Below, piece by piece: positions 1 through 11,904 of a stretch of DNA of 64,000 nt. The stretch spans positions 94,686,838 to 94,750,837 of the forward strand of contig NC_086247.1 of NCBI RefSeq assembly GCF_021018805.1, read 5' to 3'. The DNA comes from Prinia subflava. Lineage: Eukaryota > Chordata > Aves > Passeriformes > Cisticolidae. The notes beneath the pieces are model-generated. The model ran no database searches and was not told where the DNA came from. It worked only from the letters and a program-made list of their open reading frames with translations. How positions within the stretch are numbered: position 1 is the first letter of the stretch; each line of letters begins with the position of its first letter. The position numbers and the translations under genes were made by a program.

Positions 1-3000
1 CATTTTTTGGAGTAATTGAAAAGTAAACAGTCAACTGTCTCATTAATGATGGTGTAACCTAGCAGCTGAGAGTCATTCGTGCTGTTTCCTTGCAGTATGG
101 ACACTTGCATTGTTTTCTGGAGTTTCCATACTGAAGGGAGCAACTGTAGGGAATAGTCTCATGTTCTTCCTTTCCTTGGCAGTCTGGAATAGTGTTACCA
201 CCATTTAGAAGTATAACTGTTGAAATTTGGCATATGGGACAATTGGCATAGCTATAATTTGTTTAACACAAGGGTAGCACTGCTAGCACCCAGATCTTTT
301 TTACAGTCATTAATACAGTCTGTTAGGAAATGGAATCTTAGGGGCTTTTGTTTCAAAGTTGTAATTTATACTACTAGTTGGCCTATTCATTTTTAGATCT
401 GTTATGGTAGGCCACTGAACACTCACCTTGAAACAGGTAGTACAATCCTGCCCTGTTCGGCAACAATGTTAGTAATCTGAAATTCTTAATTCAGGAAGCG
501 CATGTACCCATAGTTACCTTTGTGGTGTAAATGTCAAGACTGACATTTGCTCTTTTAAGAGCAAAGTTTGGTGCCTTTTGTACTTCTCTTTTTTAAATTT
601 ATGTTTAGAGTTAATAGACATTTAAGCAGCATTTAAGTAGAAGTTTTGGAATTGCAATTTCCTCTTTCCCTGCTCACGAAATATTTTATGAGGGTATTTG
701 AAAAACCTTTCATTTTGTGGCTTCTCCTAGAAATAAAGAAGCTGTCAGTGAAAATTTGATTTGGTCACCCTAGAGATTTAAAAGTAGTATACAGCAGTGT
801 ATAGGTAAAGCCTAGTGGTTATATCAAGAATTGACACATAGGGAGCAGGGACTTACTAAAAAGAAGCTTTAAAAATACCCCTTTTTTAAAAACAGAAGTA
901 TATCAGATTTTAACCTATAAGTATTTGTCTATTTTGACTTTCAAATTTTGTTGTCAGTGCCATCATGTATTCATATTTGATTTTTGTTCTATGTGTTTTT
1001 TGAAGACTGATCTTCTACAGAAGTGAAGATTCAAGATCTCTTCTTACAATGAACTCTGAATCCCGTGTTGACAGTTATGTGTGATCATTGAACTAACAGT
1101 GTTTTGAGTAGTGACCAATTTTGAGTGCAAACATTACTGCAGTCACCACTCAGAATTGTACTACATGTTGCCACAAACACATAGATAAAATCATGAGTAG
1201 TGATAAATTGCATTTTTTTCCTAATATAGGGTACTTCCATAATGAGGTATTCTGAAATGGAGAAATACAATTTTGATACAAAGAAATGGGACTTCTTCTT
1301 ATGATAATATTAGACCAAAATATTTTACGTGTTTCAAAAGGATGTAGATTTATCTTATTTATCGGTGTAAATTAATAAAATCAAATACTATGCTTCAATA
1401 CACTATTTTTAAAAATAACTTTCAATATAATTTTCTAATATTTAATATTGACAGTATTATCCAAGTGGAAAATTTTGGTTAGACCTACAATACTAAAGTA
1501 CAGGCTAATGGTTTGGAGAAAGAAGGCTTTGTTACTTGTGAATGAATGAACTTGATACTGATTTAATTAAAAACCTGAAAATTGATGCCGCTCTTAAGAG
1601 TCACTTTTCAGAGTGGAACTGCACTTTATACTGCTCTAGCATAATTTTTTTTCCCCTAAAGATTTTATGACTTGTGCTAGTTTTACAGTCTTTTAATTGA
1701 AATATTTTTTTTCCATCTCAAAGTTAGAGAAACTGACATAGAGATGTTAAGCAGGTTGCCCATACTCAAACTGGACAGTAGGAAAACTTAAAATTATCAA
1801 GGTTTACTGTTCAGTTTTGGCTGATAAAAACGAAAATTTAATGAAAATAATTTCTGGTTAGTTGTTTTTCAAATTATGTGTTTACTAAAGGAAAATAAAG
1901 ATATTTGTCACAATTGAAGTTATTGGGTTCTAAATTGTGATTAATTACTTCCATAAAGATAGTGTGGATAGGCTGATCTGTAAACTAAATTTTTTTTATA
2001 CAGTGCTGCAGTGGATTAAAATTGGGAAGTCTGTGACTATCTATCAGGCTTAACTTTCTGTTGGAGTCTTCCTTAGTCTTGGGAAATCCTAAACATGTAA
2101 AACATGTAAATGCTGGCTTATGACTTGCATGTTACTACTGTAAGAACTACCAACTTTTGAAGATAAGGGTATTCATGCTAGTAACTCTTGAAGACTCAGA
2201 GTTTCTTTCTAGTAATTCATAAACTTGAATATGTATTTGTTGTAATCAGCTTTTTTTAATAATGAGCCGTTGAGAGCAGGAAATCAAGGGAGAATGGGAC
2301 ATCTCTTTTAAGTGTTACTTATTTGTAGTTGGACAGGTATTGGCCAGATTAACATCCATAGGCTAATTCTGATTCATGAGATATCCAGTGATAGGCAGTT
2401 CCCTATTTGTCATGTAACATTGAAAAGCTCAGTCATCCCTTGTTGAATTTGCAATATGTAGCTTTGCACTTTTGAGTTGGTGAACCTGCTAAACATGAAG
2501 TTTGAATTGTTTCTATTTTTTCAACCCTTCATGGCAAGAGATGAAACATGCAAATCAGTAAATGCATTGAAGTTTTTAAGTGAGCAAGTCAGTTAAGTCT
2601 ACCTGTCTCATGTCTGTCATGTGATTCTTTTCCCTTGTTTCCTTGATTATGGTATCAAATATATTATGTTGTTCAGTGTATGAGGAATTCTGCTGTCCTA
2701 ATCTTACTGAGATGTTTGCTGCAAAATCTGCTTTGCTGCATATGAAAGTCTGCAGATCATTAATAGACAGTTTTCAGTCAGCATTCAAGTTTAAGTTGGA
2801 AGGAGGAATTTCTGTTTCAGAGCAGTTCACCTGCATATCCTTTTGTAGTGCAGAAAACTGCAGTGGGAAAAATTTTAAACCTGGACATGCAGGTTTGGGA
2901 GGTCTTCTGTTTTTCTTACATAAAGGACCATTATACGTTTGACACAGTTTCGTCTCTCACACACTTAGGTATGACTAACTAAGTGCCTATAAAAGACTAT

Positions 3001-6000
3001 TCTGAAGCAGAATCACCTCAAGTTTATAAACAGGCTATTATCTATTTCATTAGCCTGTGAAAAGCTAACTGGATAATAAAATTGTAAAGCAATTTTAACT
3101 CTTCTCCCTTTCCATTCTTGAAATGGACAGTTCTGAACCTTTCCTAGTTAAGTTTATCTGTGCAGTGTTACTGAAGTTCCTAGAAAAAAAAGGGTCAAGA
3201 AGAAAATATCTTACTATAATAGTCTCAACTACTAATGGCAGAAGAGGCCTGCATCTGTCACTTTACCTTATAATGTTTAACGTATTTGCAGAACTCTCAC
3301 TTTGCAACCTGCAAGCAAAGGAAAATTGAATGGCAAGAGAGATAAGTTTAATGAAAGAATTCCATCCAGGATTCCAGTCTGAAAGACTTAGGTCTTGGCT
3401 TTATCTGTAAAGGCTATTAAGGAAGGCTATTAAGGAATGTAACAAAGTTGAAAACTTACATTTAAAACTGTAAAATTAAGAAAGTATCAATAACCAGTAA
3501 TTCCTATACAAGAGGCAAAAGTATGAAAGCTAGTGTGTTTCTTTTGGAGACCTACAGTGAATTTAATTTTTTTTTTTTGGTTAGAATCTCAGTTCTTCCA
3601 GAACATGTTGTCCCTTTGCTTTGAAAAGCGAGTGCTTTGAAAAACCACACTATATCTGAATCTAGAGGTACAACGTTCCTCTTGCTTGTAACATTTCAGA
3701 CCTACTGATGACTTTATTCCTGGTATTCAGACCATTTGGAACAGAACAAGTTTTTAAAAAATTATGTAAATCTTATCTGATTAGGGAATCAGTACTAACA
3801 GCAGAAACAGAACTTGAAATTTTAAGGTAAGAAGGAATTTAATTTGTTAAGGTAAGAAGGAATTTAATTAGAAGAGAGGAAAAACCAAAGGGACTGTTAT
3901 TGCACATCTTTGCAGCATTGAGGAGTTTGGATAAGAAAGAATTTTACCCAAGAGTAGACAGGACACATAGGAGAGAAGCTAGGAAGATTTTTTGTAGAGT
4001 TTTACAATTGGTGGTTGAATACTAACCTCGCTTCGGTATGTAAGATGGAGTTTGAAAGAACAACCTACAGACAGCGCTTGCTCTGAAAGATGAGCATCCT
4101 CATCTCGGACTCATCAAAACTTTGTTTTCCCCTACTGCCTCCCTGCTCTGTTCTCCAACTCTCCATTATGTTATGTGTACTCTAATGATGCTAACAGTTC
4201 AGGCTAATAGATACCAGGAAGAAATTCCGTATGTTCTATACTGCCATCAGTCAAGAGTTTTGTATTTATGGGTTAGAGACAAGCACTACTGCTAACTCCA
4301 AAAACAGTACTTCAGACAGTATTAAAGGTACATGGTACCTTTAATACTTTAAGAACAATTTACAAAGAATTTGAAAATGGTGTTTTCAGAGGTGTATATT
4401 CTTTCAAGAGTGGCATTCAGGTGATGGAGACACTTTTTAATAAAAAGAAGCATAGTTTATACCCACATTTTGTTTACTTCATTTCCTAATTTTTTGTGTG
4501 AAGTACTTGTTAGCACATGTGAGATATTTATTAGTTTTTCAAATCACTGCAGTTCATTTAAACTGGCTTTATCTCGGGAGTATAATGACTTACTACAGAC
4601 ACATTTCAGTGTTCCTGTTCTGCGTAATTTTATACATTGCTTTAGGCAAAAGCCTTGCGCCTTGGTGGACTATAAAGTCTGGATGCGCAGCCACTTCTGA
4701 CAGCTTTGGACTTTTTATTGGTAATTACACAGATGGTGAAGTGTGTTTTGCTATGGAGATGTTTTTAGAGAAAAAATAGTTTGCAAAAATAATTTATGCA
4801 GTGAATAACATTCAGTGTCTTTTTCTTTTCTAAATGCATCTTCACTGAGATGTAGTATTGCATTATTTTAATGTTCCCTGAAATGGTATCTAATGAGTCT
4901 CATTTTTGCTGGGCTAAAAGAAAGCATTATGTGTTGACTTTCCAGAATTTTAAGTCACTTTTTAAATCACTGCCACATTTTACCATTTAGTATTTAATGT
5001 AATATATCCTGCCATTCAAATTTATTGTAGAATTGTCCTGTATGTTTGTAAGGCCTTTATGTGTGAGGATGTACAGGATGATCCAACAAGACATGTTAGT
5101 GTCTAATAAAGAGAGCATTCTGTTCTGTTATACTAAGCCACCTAGAAAGCAGTCTGATAAGGAAACTTTTCAATTCATTAAGTGAAATTCCTGGAGTTGC
5201 TAGGTTAAGTACAAACAAAAGTGCAGCGTGGGTTACTCTTGGTGTGCTTGGCACCAAAAATCTTTGCTTTATGTCTGCCGTACATCATGTTGCGCATGAA
5301 CATTCTACCTTCTCGGCCTCTCAGGCTTGGTGTCTTTTGGTCTTTACTGCAGGTACAGTTATGGTCTGACTGTGGAAAATCTGATGGTTTAAGCTGATAA
5401 AATTGTCAGTAGTTGCAGTTGGTTAGTGCTTCTGATTAGTTAGTCTCATACATGACTATATAGGTGGTGTAGACATGAGACTTGACATAGCTTGTACTAG
5501 AATTTTTGTGGCTATTCCTGCTATAGTCAAGTGATTGACTGATAAATTGATGAAAATTGTTAGCAGAAGAATGAAAAACAATATAGGAAATGCTACCCTT
5601 TTGGTAAAGCCAACAGACTTAGAAAACAAAGTAACATTACAGGGTTTCTTCTGATAATACTATTCACTTCTAGTAAAACTTTGGAATTTTTATGGAGAAT
5701 TCACAGGCTTGTGCAGGTAAATAGGTGAAATATGTTGATTTTAGGTCAGACTGTTCTTTTAGTGGTTGAGCTTTAGTATTAGTTACTTTAAATTAAAAAA
5801 ATAAAAGCTTTTGATACATTGACACGAATTTAATTTCCATAGGTATTTTGCAGTTCTTATAGAGAATTGCTGATGTTTTTGCTACAGCTTTTTACTTCTG
5901 CAGTCTTCTGTAAATTCCTCTCCCCTTACAAATGTATCTATTGAAGATAGAATTTGTCTTATATTTGAGAGTAGAGGACAGAAAGTGCTTCTGGCAACTG

Positions 6001-7519
6001 AAAAATGGAACTAGTGTAAAAGGTCATTATCAGTAGCAAAGTCTGGCTCTCAGAGGTAACTTTGCAGACAGGCCAAATCACAAAAATTGTGATTTTCTTG
6101 ACATTTCACACTTTAGAAGTGCTATTCTAATGGAAAATGTATTAAATGTTATCTATATATAACAGGAATACATTTATTATTGACTGAATTAGACATAAAG
6201 GAACAGCTGCTTTTGCATGAAATTTTAAAGGGCAAGTATTCAAAATAATTACTCATAATGTGAATCTTACTGCTTTTTCCTAAATGTAAATATAAGGAAT
6301 TTTGATCTCTTTTTATTGGGAGTCGTAATAAGAAAGTCTCATGGATTTTTTTGCTGTACTTAATATAACTGAGATGTGACTCTGCATTGACAAATCTGCT
6401 ACTCACAGTATTTTTTATTAAACTTCAAAGCTTTTGCTGCTCATTCTGTGCTTTTGTGTGTCTTCTGTTCCAATTCATTCCACCTGTTATTTAGAACCCT
6501 ACCATCTTACCATGTTTTGACATACTTGCCATCTTATACCTGCTGCTTGGAATCATGGTAGTATTTCTGTTGAGGGAGATCATACCTACAGGAGGTGTGT
6601 TGCAGCTCAGCAGGCTATTCAAATATATGTGTGTGTGTTTATATTCTCAGGGGATTTGGGGGTTTGGTTGTTTTTAACTCAGGGAAGGAACTTTATTTTG
6701 GAATTGTAGACCTGGGAACTAGAACTCCTGAATTCTAATGTGATCAATAATAACATCTTTTGGGTAATAGCTTAACCTCTCTGTCTCAGTTTTTCAGTCC
6801 ATCAAATAAGAATGTTAAAACTTAACACTCTTACAAATTATAATACGCCACAGAACATATGAAAATTAAAGTGGAAAATGTGTGTATTTTTGAGTGAGTT
6901 GTTCACAGCAGTTACTGAATTAATTGGTAACTTTAGAGAATGAAAAACTTCTATTTCAGCTTTTGATATTTTACTTTCCTAGAATTAAATTCTTAGGCAT
7001 TTCTTTGACTTCAGAGAGACTTACGTCTTTTCTAATATAACTACCAACATTATCAGACAGTGCCAATTAAATCAGGAATTTTAGTGGTCAAGCAAAGTTA
7101 CCTGATGGTAACATGGCTGTGAATAACAGCTCATGTGTGCAAGACTCCTCTATGACTATAAACCTAACAATTCTTATCAGACACAGAAGTGCTGTCTAGT
7201 AGATATGAAAGATTCCTTTTTCCAATTTTATAATTCTATTACAGATACTATAGATCAGACTTGGGCATCTCCCATACGTATTCTTTCCTCTAGTACTTCT
7301 ACAATAGCTAACTGGTTATAAAACTGGAAATTTTTAACCACTGGGTTGTTTATTCAAACAGATGAATTGTATTTATCAGTGTGTTCAGCAGACATCTGTT
7401 TTGATTGTAACACTTTCACTTGAGAGTAGCAGCTATAAATAACACTGGCATTCTGGGATTTATATTCTTGTCATTCTTTATTAATGTTGATTACATTTCT
7501 TCTTCTTTTTTTTTTTAAG
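1..7519 (+). other. ATP9B: Intron (3' part), upstream of the first visible ATP9B exon
   Basis: AT-rich intronic DNA ending in a long T-rich tract and AAG acceptor at 7517-7519. It contains short local tandem duplications (for example two copies of a roughly 20-base unit at 3826-3870), a perfect 14-bp-arm hairpin at 4318-4348, and no transposon I can name. The open frames here (for example 2643-2942) have no recognisable product. The intron interrupts a codon after its first base (phase 1). Confidence 0.8.
4318..4348. repeat. Short perfect inverted repeat (14-bp arms, 3-nt loop)
   Basis: Left arm 4318-4331 (agtattaaaggtac) and right arm 4335-4348 (gtacctttaatact) are exact reverse complements separated by ATG. 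The arms stop abruptly on both sides. No transposon ends or coding sequence are associated with it. Confidence 0.9.
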
Positions 7520-7578
7520 GTAAAGTGCAAGTTAAGAGTTCAGACATACAAGTTGGAGACCTCATCATAGTGGAAAAG
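7520..7578 (+). CDS. ATP9B: ATP9B internal exon a (59 nt), actuator domain start
   Basis: Preceded by a T-rich tract and AAG (AG at 7518-7519) and followed by a GTTGAT donor at 7579. The first two bases complete a glycine codon begun in the previous exon, then the frame reads KVQVKSSDIQVGDLIIVEK. In P-type ATPases the 'I..GD.I.VE' segment is the beta-strand core at the start of the actuator (A) domain, between the second and third membrane helices. Length 59 nt, entering in phase 1 and leaving in phase 0. The exon's first six bases are GTAAAG, so its acceptor is immediately followed by a donor-like sequence. Too short for simple ORF detection; assigned from protein similarity, splice sites and frame continuity with the next exon. 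Confidence 0.95.
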
Positions 7579-7949
7579 GTTGATACTTTTAAAATATATT
7601 TTAGAGACTAAAGATTGTTAACATGCTAATTATCTTCTGAAGAAAAGTGTATCAAGGTACTTATCTGTGAAGTCCTAACTAGCTAGTATTTTAGTTCAAA
7701 TCCTATTTGAGAATCTTCAAGGAAGTCTATTATAGAATTAATTATATTTTAATTGAATGTATATATTTATATTTTATGAATAGGTGTATGCTTACATCAA
7801 TCTTGTGAAGGAAACACAACTACAGAATTAAATTTCCAGACATGTGCTGTGCTGAAGGTTTTAAGATGTCTCCTTAGTGATACCTTCCTTCTGCTAGTTG
7901 AATCAAGTGTTTCTTTGTCTGAAACTTTCAAGGATAATCTTTATTTATG

Positions 7950-8045
7950 CATGTGTATATATAAATATATATTTATAATTTAAAATATTTGTATATATGT
8001 AATAATATAATATGTATCTAACTATTTATAATTAAATAATAAAAA
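7950..8045. repeat. AT-rich low-complexity tract
   Basis: Almost purely A/T sequence built from TATA, ATTTATA and AATAAT words, just downstream of exon a. No regular repeat unit and no transposon ends are visible. Confidence 0.75.
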
Positions 8046-11000
8046 AGTATGTATGTTTTTAAATAGAAAGCTTTCCAGTCTGTTTGCAGATGATGACTGA
8101 CAGCTGTGAATTCTTCTTTGCTCTATATTAATATTATAATAAAGTTGCTTATTTCAGTTGCCTTTCTGGGCTACCAAGAAATTATTGTGTCTTAGAAGTC
8201 AGCTTAAATTTGTTGTCAGAGGTAACTATTTTTGCTTAAATTATCTATGGAAAGGTGACTTACTTTCTGGGTGCCTGCAGCTAATTCCCATCACACTTTG
8301 TATTAGAGAGCTGATCCATTGAGATGCTGGAAGGAGGTACCTCAAATTGAAGCTTGTTTGGAAACTTCTGCTTGATTTGGAAAATTTCTGTTTCCTTCCT
8401 ATCTATTTTTTCTGTAGTTCAAAGAAAAAAACAAGTGTCATTTGGCTTGCTGCTCTCAGATTAATATGTATATATTTTCACGTAGTTTGCACCATTTCTT
8501 GCTTTTTTTCCTGTTCTTTTTTGTCTGCTGTGTGTACCTGATAACTTTTTGGGCATGTCTGAGCAGCAAGTATTAGGCTGCGCAGAATAGGCTCTGGCCT
8601 TTACATCTGTTTTGCTTTATACCTTGTTGCCTTAGAGTGTAGGTGGAATTGACTTGCATGTGCTTGCCTATTCCAGAACTTCTAGGAGACTGAGATATTT
8701 GCTCTTATTTTTATTTGAGATTTTTTGGCCCTTCTTGAACTCTAAACCTGGAATTAATTATAGAGTGCTGGGAAGACTCTGTTGGGTACTTAGGTAATCT
8801 GCCTTCCCTGAAATTCACTGTGATCCATCTGTCTGTTTGACTATGCTAGAATTTGGAAAACTGTAGTTACTTTGCGAATCATTCTGTCAAGTGTGAAGAC
8901 GGTCATTAGCATCTATTTTTGCAGTGTTTGCAGTAGCTTAGAGCTTATATGTTGTGAGAACCTGAAGTTTCTAATGAAAAAAAAGTAATGTTTAAGTATT
9001 TAGAGAAATAAGGAGTAGTGTGCTTTTTGATGAAGATTTTAGTCAGGTATTATCAGTAAGATGCAGATAATGGTTTGGATGCAGTATTTCAGCTTCAAGG
9101 TTCCAACTCCCCCAGCCGAGCTGCCTTTTTTCCTTTTGACCTAGCTGGGGGTTCTTTCAGACTAATGAAATTAAATGTTTTCTGGTTCTGTTGAGGAGTG
9201 TATTTTGTTGGAGCAAGCAGTTTTCAATTTGAGAGTATGACTCTTAAGCCAAAGAACCAGTCAGGAGTGAAATGTTCAATTGCTCACTCTAATGGCAGGG
9301 AAACAAGTTAACATTGTATTTGACTGGTAGATGCATCAACAGCATTTTTGCAGTGAAATTAATTACTCACTTGAGCTGAAGATCCATATGTTAACTAGTG
9401 ACTGTATCACAAATACTAACAACTTAAGTGAATGGCTTTTCTAGATTTAAACTTTGAATATCCTGTGATTATTGTCTTTTTTTTAATAGTCCAAACTTAT
9501 TTCAATGTATTTCTTAAGTGACTTTAATATGCTTAAAATAGTTTAGTTTCAAGTAATACATCTATCTGAAAATTTCATATTGCACTATTTCTTGGCAGGA
9601 TGAAGCCTGAACCGATGAAAATATTGCCTCATTTTAAAAGCAGAAAAACATTTGTATCTTTAACTGAGAAATGGTCCTCTGCCTTGAGCAGTCACGCTAC
9701 TTATGGTTGTTCTCCTTGACTTGTGTTAAGATATATTTTGAGTTTCCAGTGGAAGCACAGATGTCTGTAGTGTTCCTAAATAAGACAGTTGAAGGGATGA
9801 GTTGTTGAGTTCAGATATTGTTATTTAGACACTGTACCTTATTGGCTGTTTGGAATACATTTTGGAGATACGAGGAGGGCATAAAACTCAATAACACATT
9901 TAGTTAATAATAATAGCTACATATATATGGGTCAACATTTAACAATAACAACACATAGTAGTGATTTAAAGCATGAGAACAGTACTGTTTTTTCTTAAAA
10001 CCTTGAGAGCTTTTCTTGGAGCTTTAAAGGTACACATTTTTTTTCTTAATCTTGGGTGTAAAGTGAAATTAATCCTGTATTTGCAATGACTGCAGTTAAT
10101 GTTAATATGCAGTATTTCACAGCATCCAGATCCAAGAAGACAACTAGGAAGTGCATTTTCTATTTATAATTCAGAATCGAGTGGGAGTATTTTAGTTAAT
10201 GGTAAAAGCACATGGTTCATTGCATGAATGGAGAAGGAAGGACAGTAAACGGAAAATTCCAAGGGTCTGTAGCTATGCACAATTGAGGGAAATTGGAAGA
10301 CTGACTAGGGAACAGGAATAGTTTATTTAAATTACAGTTTTGTGATAATAACATGAGAAAAATTTAAAAGTAATTTGAAAGCTATGAAAGAGTATTTTTA
10401 AGTGAATATTGTAGCCTGTGTTGCAGGAAGATATAGATGTCTTTACGGGTTTTCTTTTTTATCAGTCTGGCTAGTATTCCTTGATGGCATAGAGTTAGTC
10501 ATGGGAAGCCTGGAGCAGATGAAGCACTTGCCTTGTATTGACCATTGGCTGGCTATAGTTAGATCTCTAGGACTGAAGCTGGAAGTCTACAAACACTGAG
10601 ATAAATGGAAGCCCTCCTTTTCTGGAGCTCTAATTCTGCCCAGATTTAAGAAAAACAATGTATTTAAGTAATTTTCGTGACTTATTTATTCAAATTTCAC
10701 TATATGTTAATAAGCATTTCTGGTATCATCTCCACAGTAATTGAGATTATGTAGTTTTTTCTTTGGTTTCTGAATGCTTGAAGTTGTATGTGTTGTCATT
10801 TTAACTTGTTCTACTTTGATAAATATGACATGATTGACATACTGCTGCTGTTTGACTGTGAAAATGTACCATAGAATTTAATTATCTTCACAATGAGATG
10901 TTAAAGATTTTTGTAGCATACTTACCATCTGTTTCTGTGTAGTCAATCTTTTATAGTGAAAAGGTATGCATCTGCAGGGCTATCTTTGCTCTCTGGAGTC

Positions 11001-11314
11001 AGCAATAATAATGATAATGTTTTTGGTGCCTAGTACTCCTGCAGTGTCTTTCTGCCCACTTTCAAATTATGAAAAACCTGATAATAAAAAAAGATGTCAA
11101 TTTTAAATACTTTAAACACAAGTCAGTCTCTACCTTTCCCTACATGGTAAGATACAGATACATTTATGCAGAAAAGGTTTCATTATTTTATAGGGAAGAA
11201 AAATGAGCAAGAGAGAACATACAAGAAGGCAAAACCAATATGTATTTTTTGTATTAAAATGAGAAAATAATCACATGACTATTTTATCCTTACAGATCAC
11301 AGTCTATAACTTTC

Positions 11315-11670
11315 TTTCGGGGGGTAGAGGGGCAGGAGTTGGTCACCCCCTAGTGATCAGTGACAGGATATGAGGAAGTGGAATCACAAGGGTATGCAGT
11401 GACAGTACAAGGAGTAATGGCTTTAAATTGAAAAAGTGTAGATATAGATTAGATAGTAGCCAGGAATTCTTCACTGTGAGGGTGGTGAGACACTGGAACA
11501 GGTTGCCCTGAGAAGCTGTGGGTTCACTGTCCCTAGAAGTGTTAAAGGTCAGGCTGGATGAGGCTTTGAGCAACCTGCTCTAGTGAACGGTGTTCCTGCC
11601 CATGGCAGAAGGTTGGAACAAGGTGATATTTAAGTTCTCTTCCAACCCAAACCACTCTATGAAGTTATGA
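11315..11670 (+). mobile_element. CR1 LINE, 5'-truncated 3' end
   Basis: The segment carries the hallmark CR1 3' end: a TTCACTGTGAGGGTGGTGAG-type block at 11469-11488, then CACTGGAACAGGTTGCCC, a CAGGCTGGATGAGGCTTTGAGCAACCTG-type block, CTGCCCATGGCAGAAGGTTGGAAC, and finally CTTCCAACCCAAACCACTCTATGA. Only the last few hundred bases are present, as is usual for 5'-truncated CR1 insertions; the reverse-transcriptase region is absent. The 5' edge is uncertain because divergence increases upstream. Open frames on the opposite strand here are not genes. Confidence 0.9.
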
Positions 11671-11904
11671 ATGAAGCTGTGTTAGGGGAAGTTCTGGGAA
11701 AAGGCTTGCCACTGAGAGGCTGGACAGTCACTGAAACAGAATTCCCAGAGAAGTGGTCATGGCAACAAACCTGTTTGAGTTCAAGGACAGTCTGGATGTT
11801 GCTCTTAGTCAAATGCTAGTCATAGATAGTCATTAAAGCAGCAGGGAGTTGGACTCTGTGATCCTTATGGGTCCCTTTCCAACATCAGATATACCATGAT
11901 TCTG
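11671..11904 (+). mobile_element. Second CR1-type 3' end, directly abutting the first
   Basis: A more diverged CR1 subfamily copy in the same orientation. It has AAGCTGTGTTAGGGGAAGTT near its start, CAGAGAAGTGGTCATGGC in the middle, and ends with GGAGTTGGACTCTGTGATCC, TTATGGGTCCCTTTCCAAC and a final CATGATTCTG. These correspond to the CR1 variants whose 3' end reads GTTGGACTCGATGATCCTTGTGGGTCCC. It begins exactly where the first CR1 ends, suggesting nested or adjacent insertion. Confidence 0.8.

Noticed and set aside
6030..6054. Possible upstream ATP9B exon ending AGTAGCAAAGTCTGGCTCTC then AGAG|GTAACT
   Set aside because: A donor-like site in the right phase follows codons that read SSKVWLSE, but vertebrate ATP9B has LYSKLTVRG here and no upstream matching codons or acceptor were seen.
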